Below, one piece after another: positions 23,903 to 37,598 of a stretch of 64,000 nt of DNA; the first letter of the stretch is position 1; the number at the start of each line of letters is the position of its first letter. Both the position numbers and the translations under genes were made by a program. The notes beneath the pieces are model-generated. The model was not told the DNA's origin and did no database searches. It saw only the letters and a program-made list of their open reading frames with translations. Source of the DNA: Allodiplogaster sudhausi. Lineage: Eukaryota > Nematoda > Chromadorea > Rhabditida > Diplogasteridae. Where the stretch lies: assembly GCA_945643635.1 (NCBI GenBank), contig CALZFC010000020.1, positions 5,395,001 to 5,459,000 on the forward strand. The letters run 5' to 3'.

Positions 23903-26473
23903 CTACTCGGAGAGATTAGGAGTGGAGGCGACTCGTCTGACTGGAGGAGTAGCCTCCTTGAGGAAGGGAGTCCTCGGCTGTCGACTGGATTGTCTGCAGG
24001 ACGCCCCCAGACGGGCTGCCATTTCCTGCGCCGAGACACGAGCCATCCACCCGGCCAGCCGCGCATCGTGGGTGTCCAGTGGAGTCTCGGCTGGAGACGA
24101 GTCAGTCTCCTCCACGCGGTTCAGCTTGCCAGAGTAGCCAAATCTGCAAGAGTCTCTCTTTCTCTCTCCTTCTTCCTCTCTCTCTCTCTCTGTCTCTGTC
24201 TCCCTTCCCTCTCTCCCTCTCTCTCTGTCTCTCTCTGTCTCTCTCTCTCTCTGTCCACTGACTGGTCATGAATGCCGACTTTGGTAGCAACACTCTCGAT
24301 CTCGCCGGCCATGTTTGCGATGACTCTCTTGGACCATCGGTGCGCTCTGCTGAGGGAGGAAGTCCGCTTGGCCGCGTCTCCGTCCACTCCGTCTTCCACC
24401 ACTGAAGAGAGAACGGGATACTCCTCTGTCTCCTTCTCGTCTTTCTCTCTTCTTTCTTATCTTCCTCCTCTAATATCTGTGACTCTCTGACCCTTCGCAT
24501 CCTCAGCGTCCACTCCGCCGTCAACAACACCGCCGCAGCAGGCGGAGCGCATCCAGCGGAAGGCGCGCACCACTGGGGGACGCATCCCTGGCTTGCGAGG
24601 GAGCACGGCGAACAGCAGGATCTGGCAGGTTGCGAAGAAGCAACCGATACCATTCGGGGTCTACAAGGAAGAAAGGGATAGAGAGAAAGAGAGAGAGAGA
24701 AAGAGAGAGAGATAAAAGATCGAATTCTTACTATGAGATAGAAATCGTGGACGAGAAGGCCGTACACGAACCACTCGCTGGAGACGAGGAAGTTCGCGAT
24801 ACAAAGAGGCAGTGGAAGAGTCGACGTGGCACGACGGCGGATTACTACTTTCTGAGAAGGGAGGATGCTAGGTAGGAGGGATCAATGAGAGAAAGAGAGA
24901 GAGAGAGAGGAGAGAGAGGAGAGAGAGAGAGAGAGTAAGTAAAAGAGATTGCGAGAGAAAAGGAAGGAGAGAGAGCGCGAGAGAGAGATTGAGAGATCTG
25001 TTGAGAAAATGAGAGGGAAAGATAGAAGAATGAGTGAGAGATTGCGAGCGAGAGAGGGAAGAGATAGAGAGAGAGTGAAATGACTGACAATGCCGGCTAG
25101 CGGAGCAGCAAAGTCGGCGGCGTTCAACGTCATGCAAACGAAGCCGAGCGGATGGAAGATCTGGAGAAATAATGCGTTTTATGATTCTTTTTTAGTGGAG
25201 CCAGAAATAACCCGAACGGCAGTACCTATTAGGGCTACTCAACCACCCTTGGGGGTAAGGGAGGGGGGGGGGGGTAGCCTAATATGGTTAAGCTGGATGG
25301 CCACAGCATTTATTCATACATCTATGAATATACCTCTTATAAGAGGAGAAGTTGGATTTAAAAAACCGGTTTGGCACACCGTAATGAGAAAAAGCCACGG
25401 TAAGAATGTTGAATTGTCTTATATTTTTCCCGTTTGTCTTCCGAGTTGCACTGCAAACAGCCGCCTGCCTAACCTTGTGATCGAAGAAGTAGACGCCTGC
25501 CGCGAGGGCTGAGCTGATTCCGATCACCGCCGCCACTTTCAGACTGATGAAGAGCTGAAGAACAATCCTCAGAATTCATTCGGTTTCTGCTAACTGCACT
25601 GGCTACGAGACATTCCTACCACTTTGTTTCGTCAACTGGTTCCTATACCGAAACCGAAAAGGTTTCGGTGAGTGCATATCTTCCGTCTCTTAGAAACTCT
25701 CTCTCTGTCTGACTGTATCTCTTTTTCTTTCTCTCTCTCTTCTCTCATCTCGTTCCACACATTGAATTTTGAACAGTTAAAATAGTATTGTCGCAGTCAC
25801 AACATTGCTCACTGTCTTCCACTTCGCCCTTTCTCTGCTGACTTTCTTCTTCGTCATGCACCAATAGAAGATTGAGTAGGTGGAGTAGAGTAGAATCTGA
25901 GTGCCAGTCACGTAGAGAACCGTGTAGTCCTTCTTCAGGTAGCCGTACGCGAACCAGCAACTGCCTCTGCAAGAAACTGTCGGCATGCAGGATGTTGACG
26001 CCGAACGAAATTCGTAGTCATATCTATATTTTTACAAAGTCCAGGGAGAAAGTGGATGTGTGATTTAGTGAAGAGGATGACAGAAGCTGACCCAACAACT
26101 CCCATGAGGAAGGGCGCTCCGCTGATCTCCTTCGTGTCTCCTCGCTTCCAGATTTGCCGACATATCGGTCTACAAATTAATTCCATGCACTTAATTAATG
26201 TCTACAAAAAATTTAATTAAATTAGCCCCGAGGCAATTTTTTCTCGATTGTCTCGTGCACTCGCTTCTACTGCGACTCTTGATAGATCTGATCTGTTTGT
26301 TGATTGGATTTGATAGAGTGTTCCCTTCTTCTGTTGCTGAACACAAAGAGACTTCGCGAGAGGAAGAGCCAGGAGAAACGAGATTCGGGAAGGAGGAATG
26401 TGTAGAGATAATCACGAGGAGAAAGAAGAAGACAGTGGGAAGGACCGAAGAAAAGAGAGAGAGACCGGGAGAC

Positions 26474-26517
<44 letters not shown>

Positions 26518-26546
26518 CAAGAGAGAGATAGAGAGAGAGAGATAAG

Positions 26547-26595
<49 letters not shown>

Positions 26596-26632
26596 GGAAA
26601 GGAAATAAAGAGAAAGAGGAAAAGAGAGAGAA

Positions 26633-26668
<36 letters not shown>

Positions 26669-26673
26669 CAGAT

Positions 26674-26707
<34 letters not shown>

Positions 26708-26869
26708 CAGATAGAGAGAAATAGAGTAGAGAGACTAGTATGGAAAGAGAAGACAAATCTTAAAGAATCAGACTGACATGCCACAGAAGAAGAGTCCGAC
26801 TGTGGTGATGAAGGCGAGGATGGAAAGACAATTGAGCACAGTGATACCATGGGTGAAGACCTCGAACAT
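23903..26869 (-). CDS. SWEET-family sugar transporter with extended C-terminal tail
   Basis: The start at 26869 (MFEVFTHGITVLNCLSILAF) opens the first membrane span. Further minus-strand exons give RQIWKRGDTKEISGAPFLMG (about 26060-26163), SCWFAYGYLKKDYTVLY and the third span (about 25842-25970), LFISLKVAAVIGISSALAAG (about 25473-25553), a span with LNAADFAAPLAG (about 25085-25160), TLPLPLCIANFLVSSEWFVY (24743-24860) and NGIGCFFATCQILLFAVLPR (to about 24505). This is the two-triple-helix MtN3/saliva layout of SWEET sugar uniporters, with the conserved PLPxCxANFxxSxxWxxYG block. Two further exons (about 24262-24410 and 23903-24147, each after a good acceptor) add a long hydrophilic Ser/Arg-rich tail not typical of the family. 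Exon ends are approximate; introns hold long (GA)n tracts. Confidence 0.88.
26478..26712. repeat. (GA)n microsatellite cluster in SWEET intron
   Basis: About 235 bp of almost pure GA with scattered AAAG, GATA and GGAA interruptions, in the first SWEET intron. On the transcribed strand it is polypyrimidine. One of the longest tracts in the window. Confidence 0.95.
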
Positions 26870-28077
26870 TCCTCTCTGCTTCTCTTTTTCTCTCCCACTT
26901 CTTCTCGTCCAATCCCGTCAATTGTCTGGATGTCCCTTGAGAGCGAATTCCGCTCTCTTGTCAACTACCGTTCCTTCCTGGATAGAAAGTTAGTTGTTAT
27001 TGTTATAAACAGAATTTCCTGGCAGCGGAAGAATACAGAAATACATATTCATGTGATCAAACGAAAGAATGAGCAGACAAAAGAAAGCGTGAAACCTAGT
27101 CGGAAGCTAGAGTCAGTGTATGAATGCGGGAACGAGGATCTTATGATGATGGTTTGTGAAAAGTCGGAGTGTTAAATTTAATATGTATATACCGTAATTA
27201 AAAGTACCGTAATTAAATAAGGTAGCGAACGTAATACCTGTTAACGAAAGGATAAACGGAGCAATCAGAAAAATATAAATAATAAAACGGAGAGAAGCAC
27301 AAGGAAATCAGTCAGTTGAGGGGGCGGACGATTCCTGCCCAGCGGGCAAGGAGAAGAGAAGGAAGAGCGACACATCAATGGACAATTCAAATGATAGGGG
27401 CGGAGTAAGCAGACGAGTGAGAGAGAGCATGCAACGAGGAGAGAGTGGAAGGAGCGAGAGGAGGACAGAGAAAGGGAGAGAGAGAGAGGGAAGAGAATGA
27501 GAGAAAGAGAAAAGAAAGTGGACATGGAGAAGAATAGAAAGTGGCCAGTGCAGAGTAAATTAGTATCGCCTGAAATAGAAGAGCGAAGATGAATCAGACT
27601 GTCGGAAGGGACGGAATTAATGGAAAATGCCATCCAGCTATGAAGACGCGAAATTGTTTATCAGAAGAATAACAAACAATTTATAGCATCCCTGGACTGG
27701 AATTCTGTGACAATCAGAGAATCTATGAGTTGATGAGTTAATAAACAAATACAAAGACTGATCAAAATGAAGTGTGTGAGATAGGTGAACAAAGTCGAAT
27801 GAGAGAGGGAGAGAGTGGTCAAAGGAAAGGGATATACATACAAGCAAGTTAAGATAAAGATGCTTAGGGGATTGGGAGTTGCTCACTAAATAATAATCAT
27901 AGACATATGAACGTCGTGTCAGAACGGATACCGTATCATTTGCACTCTAACACCGTTTGTTACAGGCGTCTTCCCTCCGCCCTCTTTCCTTTTTGTACCT
28001 GTTCAGAGAGTTACATCTTCACTTCATTCGCCTATTGTTGTTAGCATAACCGACGAGCGAGATAGAAAGGGAGAGAG

Positions 28078-28113
<36 letters not shown>

Positions 28114-28458
28114 TGAGAACGCATGAGGCTTACCGAGAATTAGATGGGAACCAAGGAGACAATAGAGGAAATAGAGAACAAGTGGTATTTTATCTCTCCC
28201 TTCTCTATTTTCTCTCGTACTCTCTTGTCTCTCTTCTCTCTCCCCTTATGATGCTGATTATTTGGCCGTGGCTATTTCAGGGATATCAGTGATCTCCCAC
28301 TCAACTCGTGACGTCATCATCTTTTCCATCTCTCATTCCCTATATGGTTCTGCTGCTCACGATGTCACTTCTTCACGTGAATTATACGAAACAAGTCGAA
28401 GACGACATCTCCTAATGTCTAGATATCCGTTGGATTTCGGTGAGCCATTGAGAGAGAT

Positions 28459-28535
<77 letters not shown>

Positions 28536-28850
28536 GAGAGAGAGAGAGATTGTGCAGGTAGTCTAGCAAGGAGATAAATATACATATGTATTTAAATATT
28601 CATAAATAAAGCCTTCCCAATCACGTGAAGTAGAGATGCACTGTATTGCCATAAGATTCGCGCTGTTCATCATTAGGCAAAGAGATGACGAAGGAGGTCC
28701 GCCTGTTCTCTGCCCGTCTCGCTTTCTCTCCACAGCATCCACTCTCTCGCCACAACCATCGCAGCCTTTCACGCGTTCTGCCATTTTCAGCTTTTTGCCT
28801 GATATAGTAATCACAGACACACTCTGTCGACGATACTCGTGTGAATGGGG

Positions 28851-28922
<72 letters not shown>

Positions 28923-29666
28923 AGAGAAAGAGAGAGAGAGAAGGATGAGAATCACCGGAAAGTTCATCTAGGTCATTCTTTTGGAAACGTCATCTCAGAT
29001 TAGGCAATGAGATAGCTAAACTGATGGTAGAACGGATGATTATCTCCATGTTTACTTACCATACATCATTCATCTCGACCTCTAAACGAATCCACAGGGC
29101 AGACACGGATAAATCAGATATAAAGGGGGAACAGGTTTCGCTCATCATTGAATAACAAAGAGAGTAAAACAGGGGCATATTTCTTATGATTCAATGTAAA
29201 TAGCAATCGCTGTAGCTTTCGCGTTTTTGTTGTTGTTGTTGTTGTAGCGACTGTCACTGGACGGGTGCTGCAAAACAATCCCGAAGAGAAAGTCGGAGAG
29301 GAAAGAAATGGCGACAACGGAAGCGAGAGAACGAGTGATTTCACCATCAGCTTCTAGATATCATTCCGTGCAAGTTGTCAGAATGGCAAACCCACGCCAA
29401 GTAAACCTAAACAATTTATTCTGTATCGGCTGTCAACGGGTTCACTGAAACGAGCACTTTTCTGGCTACAAGGAGACTACATAACTGTTGGGAGCACAGA
29501 TATTTGGACTGGCCGATTCCATCTTACACTTCCTCTTACACAAACAACAGCAATGTGATCTGCTGGCCACTCTTTCCATCTTCATTCTTCATCTCAATGT
29601 ACATTTACTCATCAAATGAATGAAGAAGGGCACACGAGAAATTTATTAGCTGCAATTCTCAGTGTA

Positions 29667-29714
<48 letters not shown>

Positions 29715-30706
29715 TTATTTCTTACTCTCTCTCTCTTTCTATCTTTCTCTCTCTCCCACTCTCACTCTCTTTCTCTTCCTCTCTCTCTAACTCTTTTCTC
29801 TCTCCCACTCTGTCACTCCCTTCAACGATTAGCTCGAGTTTGAATGTATCCCTGTTATTCTTAGATGGGCACGAATTGCCGGAAAAGGAAGGCGCATAAA
29901 ATAATTAGTACACTTTGTCTGACTCTGAACTAAATATTGACGTTCACGTAAATAGTTCCTCCCTTTGTCATGAGACTTCCCCTGGGGCATTTCTCGGGAA
30001 TACTAAACGTAAGGACTAATGGAGACATCGTTTCTCGGCGTAGAATTTTCATTTGCCAACAAGATTCTTGATTCATGGAATAGACAGCCTGGCCAGTGCG
30101 GACGATACAGAGTGCGTTTTTCTTCACGAACCTCCTCAGAATCTTATATTTCACTTTATAGTGCTTGATTGATTTTTCGTGGAAATCACGTGTTATAACG
30201 CAGATTGTTTCCAGTGAGTACTGGTGAGTGTTGCATTTATTCATGATCTGCCATCATCAATCAACAGCTACATACATATTATTTGGTACTCGAGAAAGCT
30301 CCTTTCTTGGCATTGCAAGAAAATTATAGTCCACATATTAAAAAAAAGCCAAGAAGACAACATACTGTTGAAATCGAAAAGGACTATCAGCTTACTCGAA
30401 TTACAATAGGGCAATGATAGTACTTTCGAAACCCGTCAAGTTACACGGCAAATGAATCAAGAGGCACAGAGAAAAGTGTGAAGAAGTAAATAACAGTCTA
30501 GATCTAAAGACAACATGTATTTTGTCAAAATATGGAACTATGCATAGTCTGAATTAATTTTTGAAGGGAATGATGGTATTCTTTCTTCCTTGATAAGCTG
30601 ATAAACATGAGTGTTGAATGGCGGAACCGCGCATTTCTCTTCTGAATACTTTTCAGTCTGCGACAAGACTTTTTTTTAAAGAGATATGACTTCATAAAGA
30701 GGCAGA
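26870..30706. other. 3.8-kb gap between SWEET and anoctamin genes
   Basis: No recognisable gene. Contains (GA)n tracts at about 28068-28112, 28466-28550 and 28856-28945 and a (CT)n run at 29668-29815. Open frames such as a 104-codon minus-strand frame at 29930-30244 and a 134-codon frame at 28563-28967 lack known motifs and in part translate the repeat. The SWEET promoter should lie near 26900-27200. Confidence 0.55.
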
Positions 30707-30913
30707 TTAGCGTCTGGCGGAAGCGTCGGAGATGCCCTGCGGTCGTCGACTGGCGCGGAGCATCTCCCGCCGTCGCAGCTCGCGTCGCCCGCATTCCACT
30801 CGCACCCACTCGGGCACCTCCGGAACCGCCCATCCAAGGGCACCACGCACTCCCAGCAGACAGTGCTCCACTGCCAGCACGAAGAGCATCTAAAGAGAGT
30901 AAGAGAGACAGAG

Positions 30914-30961
<48 letters not shown>

Positions 30962-33900
30962 ACCTTGCCCTCCCAGCTCAGACTCGGAAAGGCGCGGTGA
31001 AGAAGTCGCGACTGCGCGATGAGAGCAGCGTTCACGATTACTCCGAGTGTTCCGAGCATCTGCAGAGTGAGAGAAAAGGAGTGATAGACAGAAAGAGGAA
31101 GTAAGAGAAAGTCAGAGAGAAAGAGATAGAGAGAGAGAGAGAGAGAGTGAGCAGAGTAAGCAAGAAAGAGGACCTCCATAGCAGTCTGCCACGATCCGAT
31201 GCTGGCAGCCGCTCGGGCGAACGGTCTCTGGACGGTGCGGCACTATTTGAAGGCGTCCACGCGCATTTCGAGGACGTTGTTGGCCACGGCGAAGAAGGCG
31301 GCGAGGGGGAAAGCGGGTGAGAAGAGAATGACGTACCCGAACTGAAACACTTCTTTTCTTGTACATAGATTCAGCCACACTCTTTAATATGGAGCCACAT
31401 TTTAGAGGATATACATATTTCAAGTTCTACGAGCGTTTTAACCAGAGACTTGAATAAATAAAAGAATGTAACCTGAATGAACATCTCGAGGTAGTCGTCG
31501 AGTGGTCTCTCGTATGGCTCCATGAGACTCTCGATCTCGGCTCGAGTGACATCGAGGCAGTCAGCTGAGAACACAATGACAACGGAGAAAGAAAGAAATC
31601 AGCCACTCACTAAAGATGATGGACACAAATCTCCTCATACAAACCGAGTACACTTTCACCAGTAATCCCACTTCATATCGAGTATTCATGAAGAGTCTAA
31701 CCGACAGCGGCGTCCCCGTCATTTGCTCCTTCAGGTTTCATGCACTCGTCGTTAAGCAGCTGCTCGCACTGGAACTACATGCATATCCTCTCGTAATGAA
31801 AACAGTAAATAAAATATTTAAAAAAAAAATTAAGAAAAAAGAACGAAAATATTTTGCGGTGATTTATGAATTGAGACATTGTTATCTTGTTCCAGAGACG
31901 CGCGTAGGTGTCTTCGCCTGCACTCCGAATCGGGCGAGGAGAGAAGAGGAGAAGACGAAGTAGCTGTCTCTTCTTCTTTGTCATTCGTCAGTGAGGAGAG
32001 ACTGATCTATTCATAGATTACGGTAGGAATGAACAATGGCGGGAACTGGTGAAGAGTGGAGCATGCCTGGCGTGTCATTCGGTAGGTCATGGCAGAAAGT
32101 TTGAGATGCTGAAGCACGAAGGGAACGACAAGTTCGGAGCAGTTCTGAACCAGCTGACGAGTGATGAGAAGAGTCGCGAGTGTCTGCAACATGGGTTCAG
32201 GAGCTATCAATAGTGCAATGAGTAAAATGAGTAAGGAGCCAAAAGCAACTTCTCGCAGTTTGTGCATGTCTTGCATGAAGAATGCGGTGTAGAAGAGAGC
32301 ACCAAAGTTGGAGATGACGTTGAAGAGGACAATCTTCGTGATTAAAAAGTTTTCAAAGTGCTCTTCCGATCGATGATTCTCTGAAACATTCCATATGCAT
32401 ATTTTTCAAAGACACATGATAAAACTGTTCCTTGTCATATTTTGAAGCGATTCAGTGAAAAAGCACGAACCGAATTCGTTGAGAGCGAGTTCGAGTCGGC
32501 GGTAGAGACGATCACTGATTTGCATGAGCAGACTGAAGATGACCATCGGAAGATAACACAGCCAGCCAAAGGCAAGACTCCCGCCAAAGTAGCTGAAGGA
32601 AGGGGAGACTTTTCAAGGTAAACTATGCATCTGTTTATAAGCAGATTAACATCTTCTATCTAACTATTTATTTAATTGCCGCAAGAAAATTTTTTTTAAT
32701 TGAATATCTTGACGTACCCTTGCATCGAAAAGAAGAGGAAAGATAAGCGAACAATTCCGTTAATGCTTGTGCACGGAAGGCAGTGATCATGGCGAAGAAG
32801 AGAAGAAGAAGACAGAAGGCAGTGAGAGGGTACGAGATGGCATAGCGGAAGCAGGCCTTCTTCCACGCGGGGTAGTACGGCTCCAGCCGGCCCGTCACTG
32901 CATTCGCCACCAGATACTCACCCTTAAATCATTTGAACTCTCTCTCTCTCTACTCGCTCTCATAAGAAATGAGTAAAGTGTAATCAAAATCTTTAAGAGA
33001 TGATAGAGAGGACGCGATGGAAAAGAAAAACTGTAGAGAAGGAGATACACCTTAAACTGCGGCCTTGGCTCAGTGAGCAGATCGTCTGCAAGGGTCTTCT
33101 CCTGGAGCGTGGCCCACTTGAAGGCCAGCTCAGCCTGGCGTCTCTTCCAGTGCTCGAGATAGACAGTGGTCCAGACACAGTTGAAGAGGGCGAATTCAAC
33201 AAAACTGTAGTCGCAGTTCTGGAAGGAATGAGTCAGAATGTAGGGAAATAGTGGAAACACACTGTGGAAACACACTTTCAAATTAGTATCATACACGGCA
33301 AAAGAGGAACAAGGAGTGCACGTACATATTATAGAGAAGATAATGAGTCACTTCTTGGCGTGCTCCATCGCCGCTTCCACTTCCGCCGAAGAGAAAGATG
33401 GCAACTCCTCAACAACATGCATAATAGTCGTAGAACATCTCTTTCAACTAAATATATTTTACGGAAATAAAGGTAAAATAAAACCGGAGACTGGAATGCC
33501 AACTGAGCAGCGCAGGCGCACAGAGTGCTCGAGTCATGTGAGCGAGCCAGCCAAAGTAGAGGGCGATCTCCGCCCCGAAGTAGTCATAGACACCGTCCAG
33601 GGGCTGCGAGCCAGTCATGCCTGAGGCAAGAAGGATTCTCTCGGAGAGGAAGAGACGGCTGACCAGCCAAGAGCCATTCAGCCTCCAGCTGCCGGAGAGC
33701 GACGCCGTCGTGGAGGGGCTGAAGGCGGCTCAGCAATTGTGCCTTCAGAAGACGGGTCACTGCAACTTGTGCAGGAAACGCGAGACTCTTCATAAATACA
33801 TACATACATGTCATGCACTTTTGTGACTCATAAAGAAATTGCATAAGTATATATGTACATACATACATATGTAGATAAATAAAACAAATCGTGTTCTGCG

Positions 33901-35013
33901 ATCTTGACTGACGAATAGCGGCGCCAACAGGAATGCGAATGGGTTCATCCTCTTCATCTTCGAGATCGAAGACTCGGCCTTCCTCTGGTGCTCGGATGTG
34001 CTCGAGCAGCTGCCGAACAATCGACGCGCGTTCCCTGCTCGAGAAGAAACGAGACACGTCATTCGCGCCCACGAAGCATGCGGATTCCTGCGTTTTCGTC
34101 CGCTTAGACTTCTTTGGAGCCATTTTTGCTTTTATTGCTTTTTTTGCGGAATTTTGCTGTTACTGGTCTTTTTTACTAATGAAGTTAGAACCTCAACAAC
34201 GAACGGCCGGAAGCCACCGCCTAGCCCGTCGGAGACACGTTTCTGGAGTTGACACAACTCAGCACCCCTCATCAGACTGAAAAAGATAATGAATCTGCCT
34301 ACTTTGCTCTCTCTACTATCCACTTGCATCAATTTATGTCCCAGTCGACTGGGAGATAAATGGCGTTCATTCATCTGACACAAAAACCAACGTGAAGTCA
34401 TCGGCGGCGACATAAATGGCGAATCGGTCTCCGAGGCGATGCTCCACGACTTCCACGCTCAGCGTCGGCTCGTGTTCCAGAATCTTATTCTTTTCGTTAG
34501 GAACAATTGTGGAAGAAAAATAAATAAAATTATAAATGTAAAGGAAGAATAAAGAGAAGAAAGAGAAACCAAGTCGGCGACAGCCCTCGCAGTCCGCCTT
34601 CGCTTCTTCTTCTCTGCTTCGTTTGCTGAGGAAGGCAACAGAAGCAGCACGTCGCAGGCCACTGAAGGCTCACGGACATTCCTGCACAAGTCAGCACTTA
34701 CAACTGCAAAGCAGAAATGATCTACCGTGAACGAAAAAGAAACACCCCTCTCGTGTCATATCGTGAGAGAATGACGAGGGTTAAAGTGTTGCAGCAATGA
34801 CGCTGAGAGAGTAAATAAAAAAGAGAGTGCGAAGAAAAAGAGAAGAGATGTGGAAAGAGATGAAATGGACTCTTGCCTCCAGATCTGAGTGGAGACAGCA
34901 AAACGCTTGCCCTCCTGAATTCCGAGGCGGACAAGCGAAGATAGCTTCTCTTGCAGCTCTTCTGCCCTCTTCTTGCCAGCCGCCTCAGGCTTCTCGTCTC
35001 TGGAGTCTGCCAT
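30707..35013 (-). CDS. Anoctamin, ANO10/TMEM16K-like, with in-frame stop and frameshift as given
   Basis: About fifteen exons on the minus strand follow ANO10 from end to end: [14 protein letters not shown] (35013-34877), [10 protein letters not shown] (about 34571-34682), an N-terminal cytosolic part, [19 protein letters not shown] and [16 protein letters not shown] (about 33540-33762), [19 protein letters not shown] (33050-33220), [20 protein letters not shown] (32720-32930), [20 protein letters not shown] (about 32475-32595), [20 protein letters not shown] (about 32260-32382), [25 protein letters not shown] (31472-31572), [19 protein letters not shown] (to about 31180), and a last span plus basic tail ending at 30707. 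Anoctamins of this group are ER lipid scramblases or channels. Intron 1 uses a GC donor. Two lesions break the frame: a TAG at 31243-31245 and a one-base shift near 33670. It may be a young pseudogene or carry assembly errors. Confidence 0.85.
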
Positions 35014-35271
35014 AGCCCTTATTCCTTAATTCATTGTATCTAAAATATACATAGAAAGTAAACTTGGAGGGCACTTTTGATTTAAAATTCACATTCGTTG
35101 TTACGCAAGAAAGGAAGCAATTTCGTGGCAGCGAGATCGATAGAGAGCCCGGTAGTCAGTGATGAAGAAAATAGAAAAACGAAGAAAGCGAACGGGAAAA
35201 TGCGGAAACAAATGTGGACGAAGCAGATGGAGAGAGAATGAGGAAGACAGCAAAGGCGAGAGAGAGAAAAT

Positions 35272-35306
<35 letters not shown>

Positions 35307-35595
35307 TTGGAGAAGGCGAGCGAGAAAAAGATAGAGAAAGAGAGAGAGAGAATATGTGCAATCGTAAAAAGAAGTGAAGAAGGAGAGAAAAATGTTGTTG
35401 TGGCACTGCGAAATCTCGTGTTTGTCTCACTTGATAGAACAACTCGGCCACGCAATTCAAAGCAAATAAAATGAGCAACCACCAGCATAAAATGGCATAT
35501 TTAAAGAAGAAGGAAACGTTAATACAAATAGCTGGCAAGAGGAATACTATGAGTCTTTTTTTAAGGCTATAAGATAATTAATACGAGAGCGAGAA

Positions 35596-35645
<50 letters not shown>

Positions 35646-37598
35646 AGGAGAGCATTTTCATCTCGAATGCGTTCGCTTTGGCTGCGATCTCTCTCCCACT
35701 CAGCACCTTCACATTCTTCTCGCTCATCTCGCTTTTTCTCTCCGTTCCTCTTCATTTTTCTACCTTCTAACAGAAGAAGGAGTCAACCACACACACTCTC
35801 TCTCTCCTCCACATGTCTGCCTCTGTCTCCCTTTCTCTGTCTCTCTGTCTCTGTCTCCATTTTTCTGTCTCTCTGTCTATGTCTCCCTTTCTCTGTCTCT
35901 CTTTCTCTTTCTCCCTTTCTCTCTCTCTCTTTCTCTTTCTCTCTTTCTCTGTCTCCCTTTTTTTCTTTCTTCTTTTCTCTCCTCTGCCTTCCCTCTTTTA
36001 TCTGTTCCTTTCTCGCATGAAAATGGAAACTCCTCCATATCCCACCCTTTTAATCCATTCTCTGCGGGGCAGCTAGCCCACATATCTGCTGGACAGACAA
36101 AAGGGCTTGAAACATAAATATATGTATGTATGAAAGGATTTTCGGACGGGAGGGATGAACAAATGAATTGTTGGAAGTCCGGAGGAACAGAGAAGAATGG
36201 CCGGCAGAGTAGGAGTGGGGGTGGAAAAGGCGCAATGAAGAATGATGCCCAGGCTGAGAAGAGCACAAATGGCATGAAGGGTTGTGCATCATGTTTTTTG
36301 AGACCGTGACCACGAAGAGAGTGTTTAGACATTTCTAGACGCTCTTCAAGGCATACTCCGTAGGCTTTTCTCAGTACAAAGCGCGTTCGCTTTGAGAATA
36401 CTTACATTTTCGTAGTTTCTAAGAAGTTTTTTATGCAATACATGCATGTAGGTAGAAACCTATGTATTTATATATGAATGCACATACATATACATATATG
36501 CATACATACATATGGTTTTTTCATTACTAATGTGCAACATGTCTGTAGGCAGAATGCTAAAACTTTTATGCTTGACTTCAGAGAAGTCGTTTTATTAGCG
36601 ATGTGCGCATTCATCCTTTATCCCTCTGCCTTCTTTCTTTGTCTAACTTTCTTTCATTCTCTGAATCTCTCTCTCTCTCTCTCGGCCACCTTTTGCCCAC
36701 TTTTTCATTTTTATCGTGTCGATGCTCTGCGCTCTCTCGATTCCCCGTTGTCTCTCTTCCTCTCTCACCAATCATCTGCCGCTTCTTCTCCCAGATGTTC
36801 CTAATACACCACGAAGTGATTTTTGTGCGCCGACGAGGTTGAGCCCTTTAGATCCCGGAGGAGTCTACAAGGCTGTCCGTTTTCCTTTCATTTTCTGAAG
36901 AGAAGCAGAGAGAGAGAGAGAGAGAAAGGAATCAGAGAGTGAGAGAAGAAGAGAGAAGTAATATGATGGGAGTTATGGAGGAGTCGGAGGCGTCGGTCAT
37001 CATGATCTCCTCGCGTCCTCCCTCCGTCCGGTCGCATCTCGTCGAACCTGTCAGAGTTTCATTTCTTCTGTCATTTTTATTTTCACTTTGCAGATACATA
37101 CATGCAATTTATTAGCAGAAGTTTGCAGAATGAACAAAAATATTTTAAAATCTTGAATTAGCATGTCCGCGGACACATTTAACGATTACAGCGTTCGATG
37201 GAAAAAGAGATGACTGCTACATTTTCTCCATGTATTCCAGTAGATTTTTGCGGATAACTGAACATAAATAGATGCAGTTTATCTGTAAATATGTATGTAC
37301 ATGGATGTGTGCTGTGTAGGTTTGTGCATGCCAGCGCGTGTTTCAGCGTAGAGGAGCAATGAATTTGCGATAATTAGCTAGTGAAGCATTCGCATTTGGA
37401 TGCCATTCACAGAACGCCTTGCAGTTCTGCATTAATTAGAGCTTGTCATATTCACCAGAGAAAGAAGGTGTCTGTTACAATTTGGTTCAGAACTATGGTT
37501 AATTTTATTGAAAAATATATGTGGCTAAATATCTTATAGTTTCTTTTATGCATATATATAAAAATCGTAGTGATTCCAATGAATCTCTTCCGGTGGTG
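35014..37598. other. 2.6-kb gap upstream of anoctamin and of the small membrane protein
   Basis: Divergent promoters are expected here. Holds (GA)n at 35275-35352 and 35597-35641, a mixed (CT)n block at 35790-35990 and CATA/TATG-rich sequence at 36420-36520 and 37270-37310. A short open stretch at 36964-37051 starting MMGVMEESEASV could be an upstream exon of the next gene, but no phase-compatible donor was found. No other gene supported. Confidence 0.5.

Noticed and set aside
25647..25669. 9-bp stem ACCGAAACC/GGTTTCGGT in a SWEET intron
   Set aside because: Short isolated stem with no further structure; expected by chance in this length of sequence.
26412..26756. Long Ser/Leu-rich open frame, and Arg/Glu-rich frames on the other strand
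   Set aside because: These are translations of (CT)n/(GA)n repeats; the same pattern recurs at dozens of places with no exon context.
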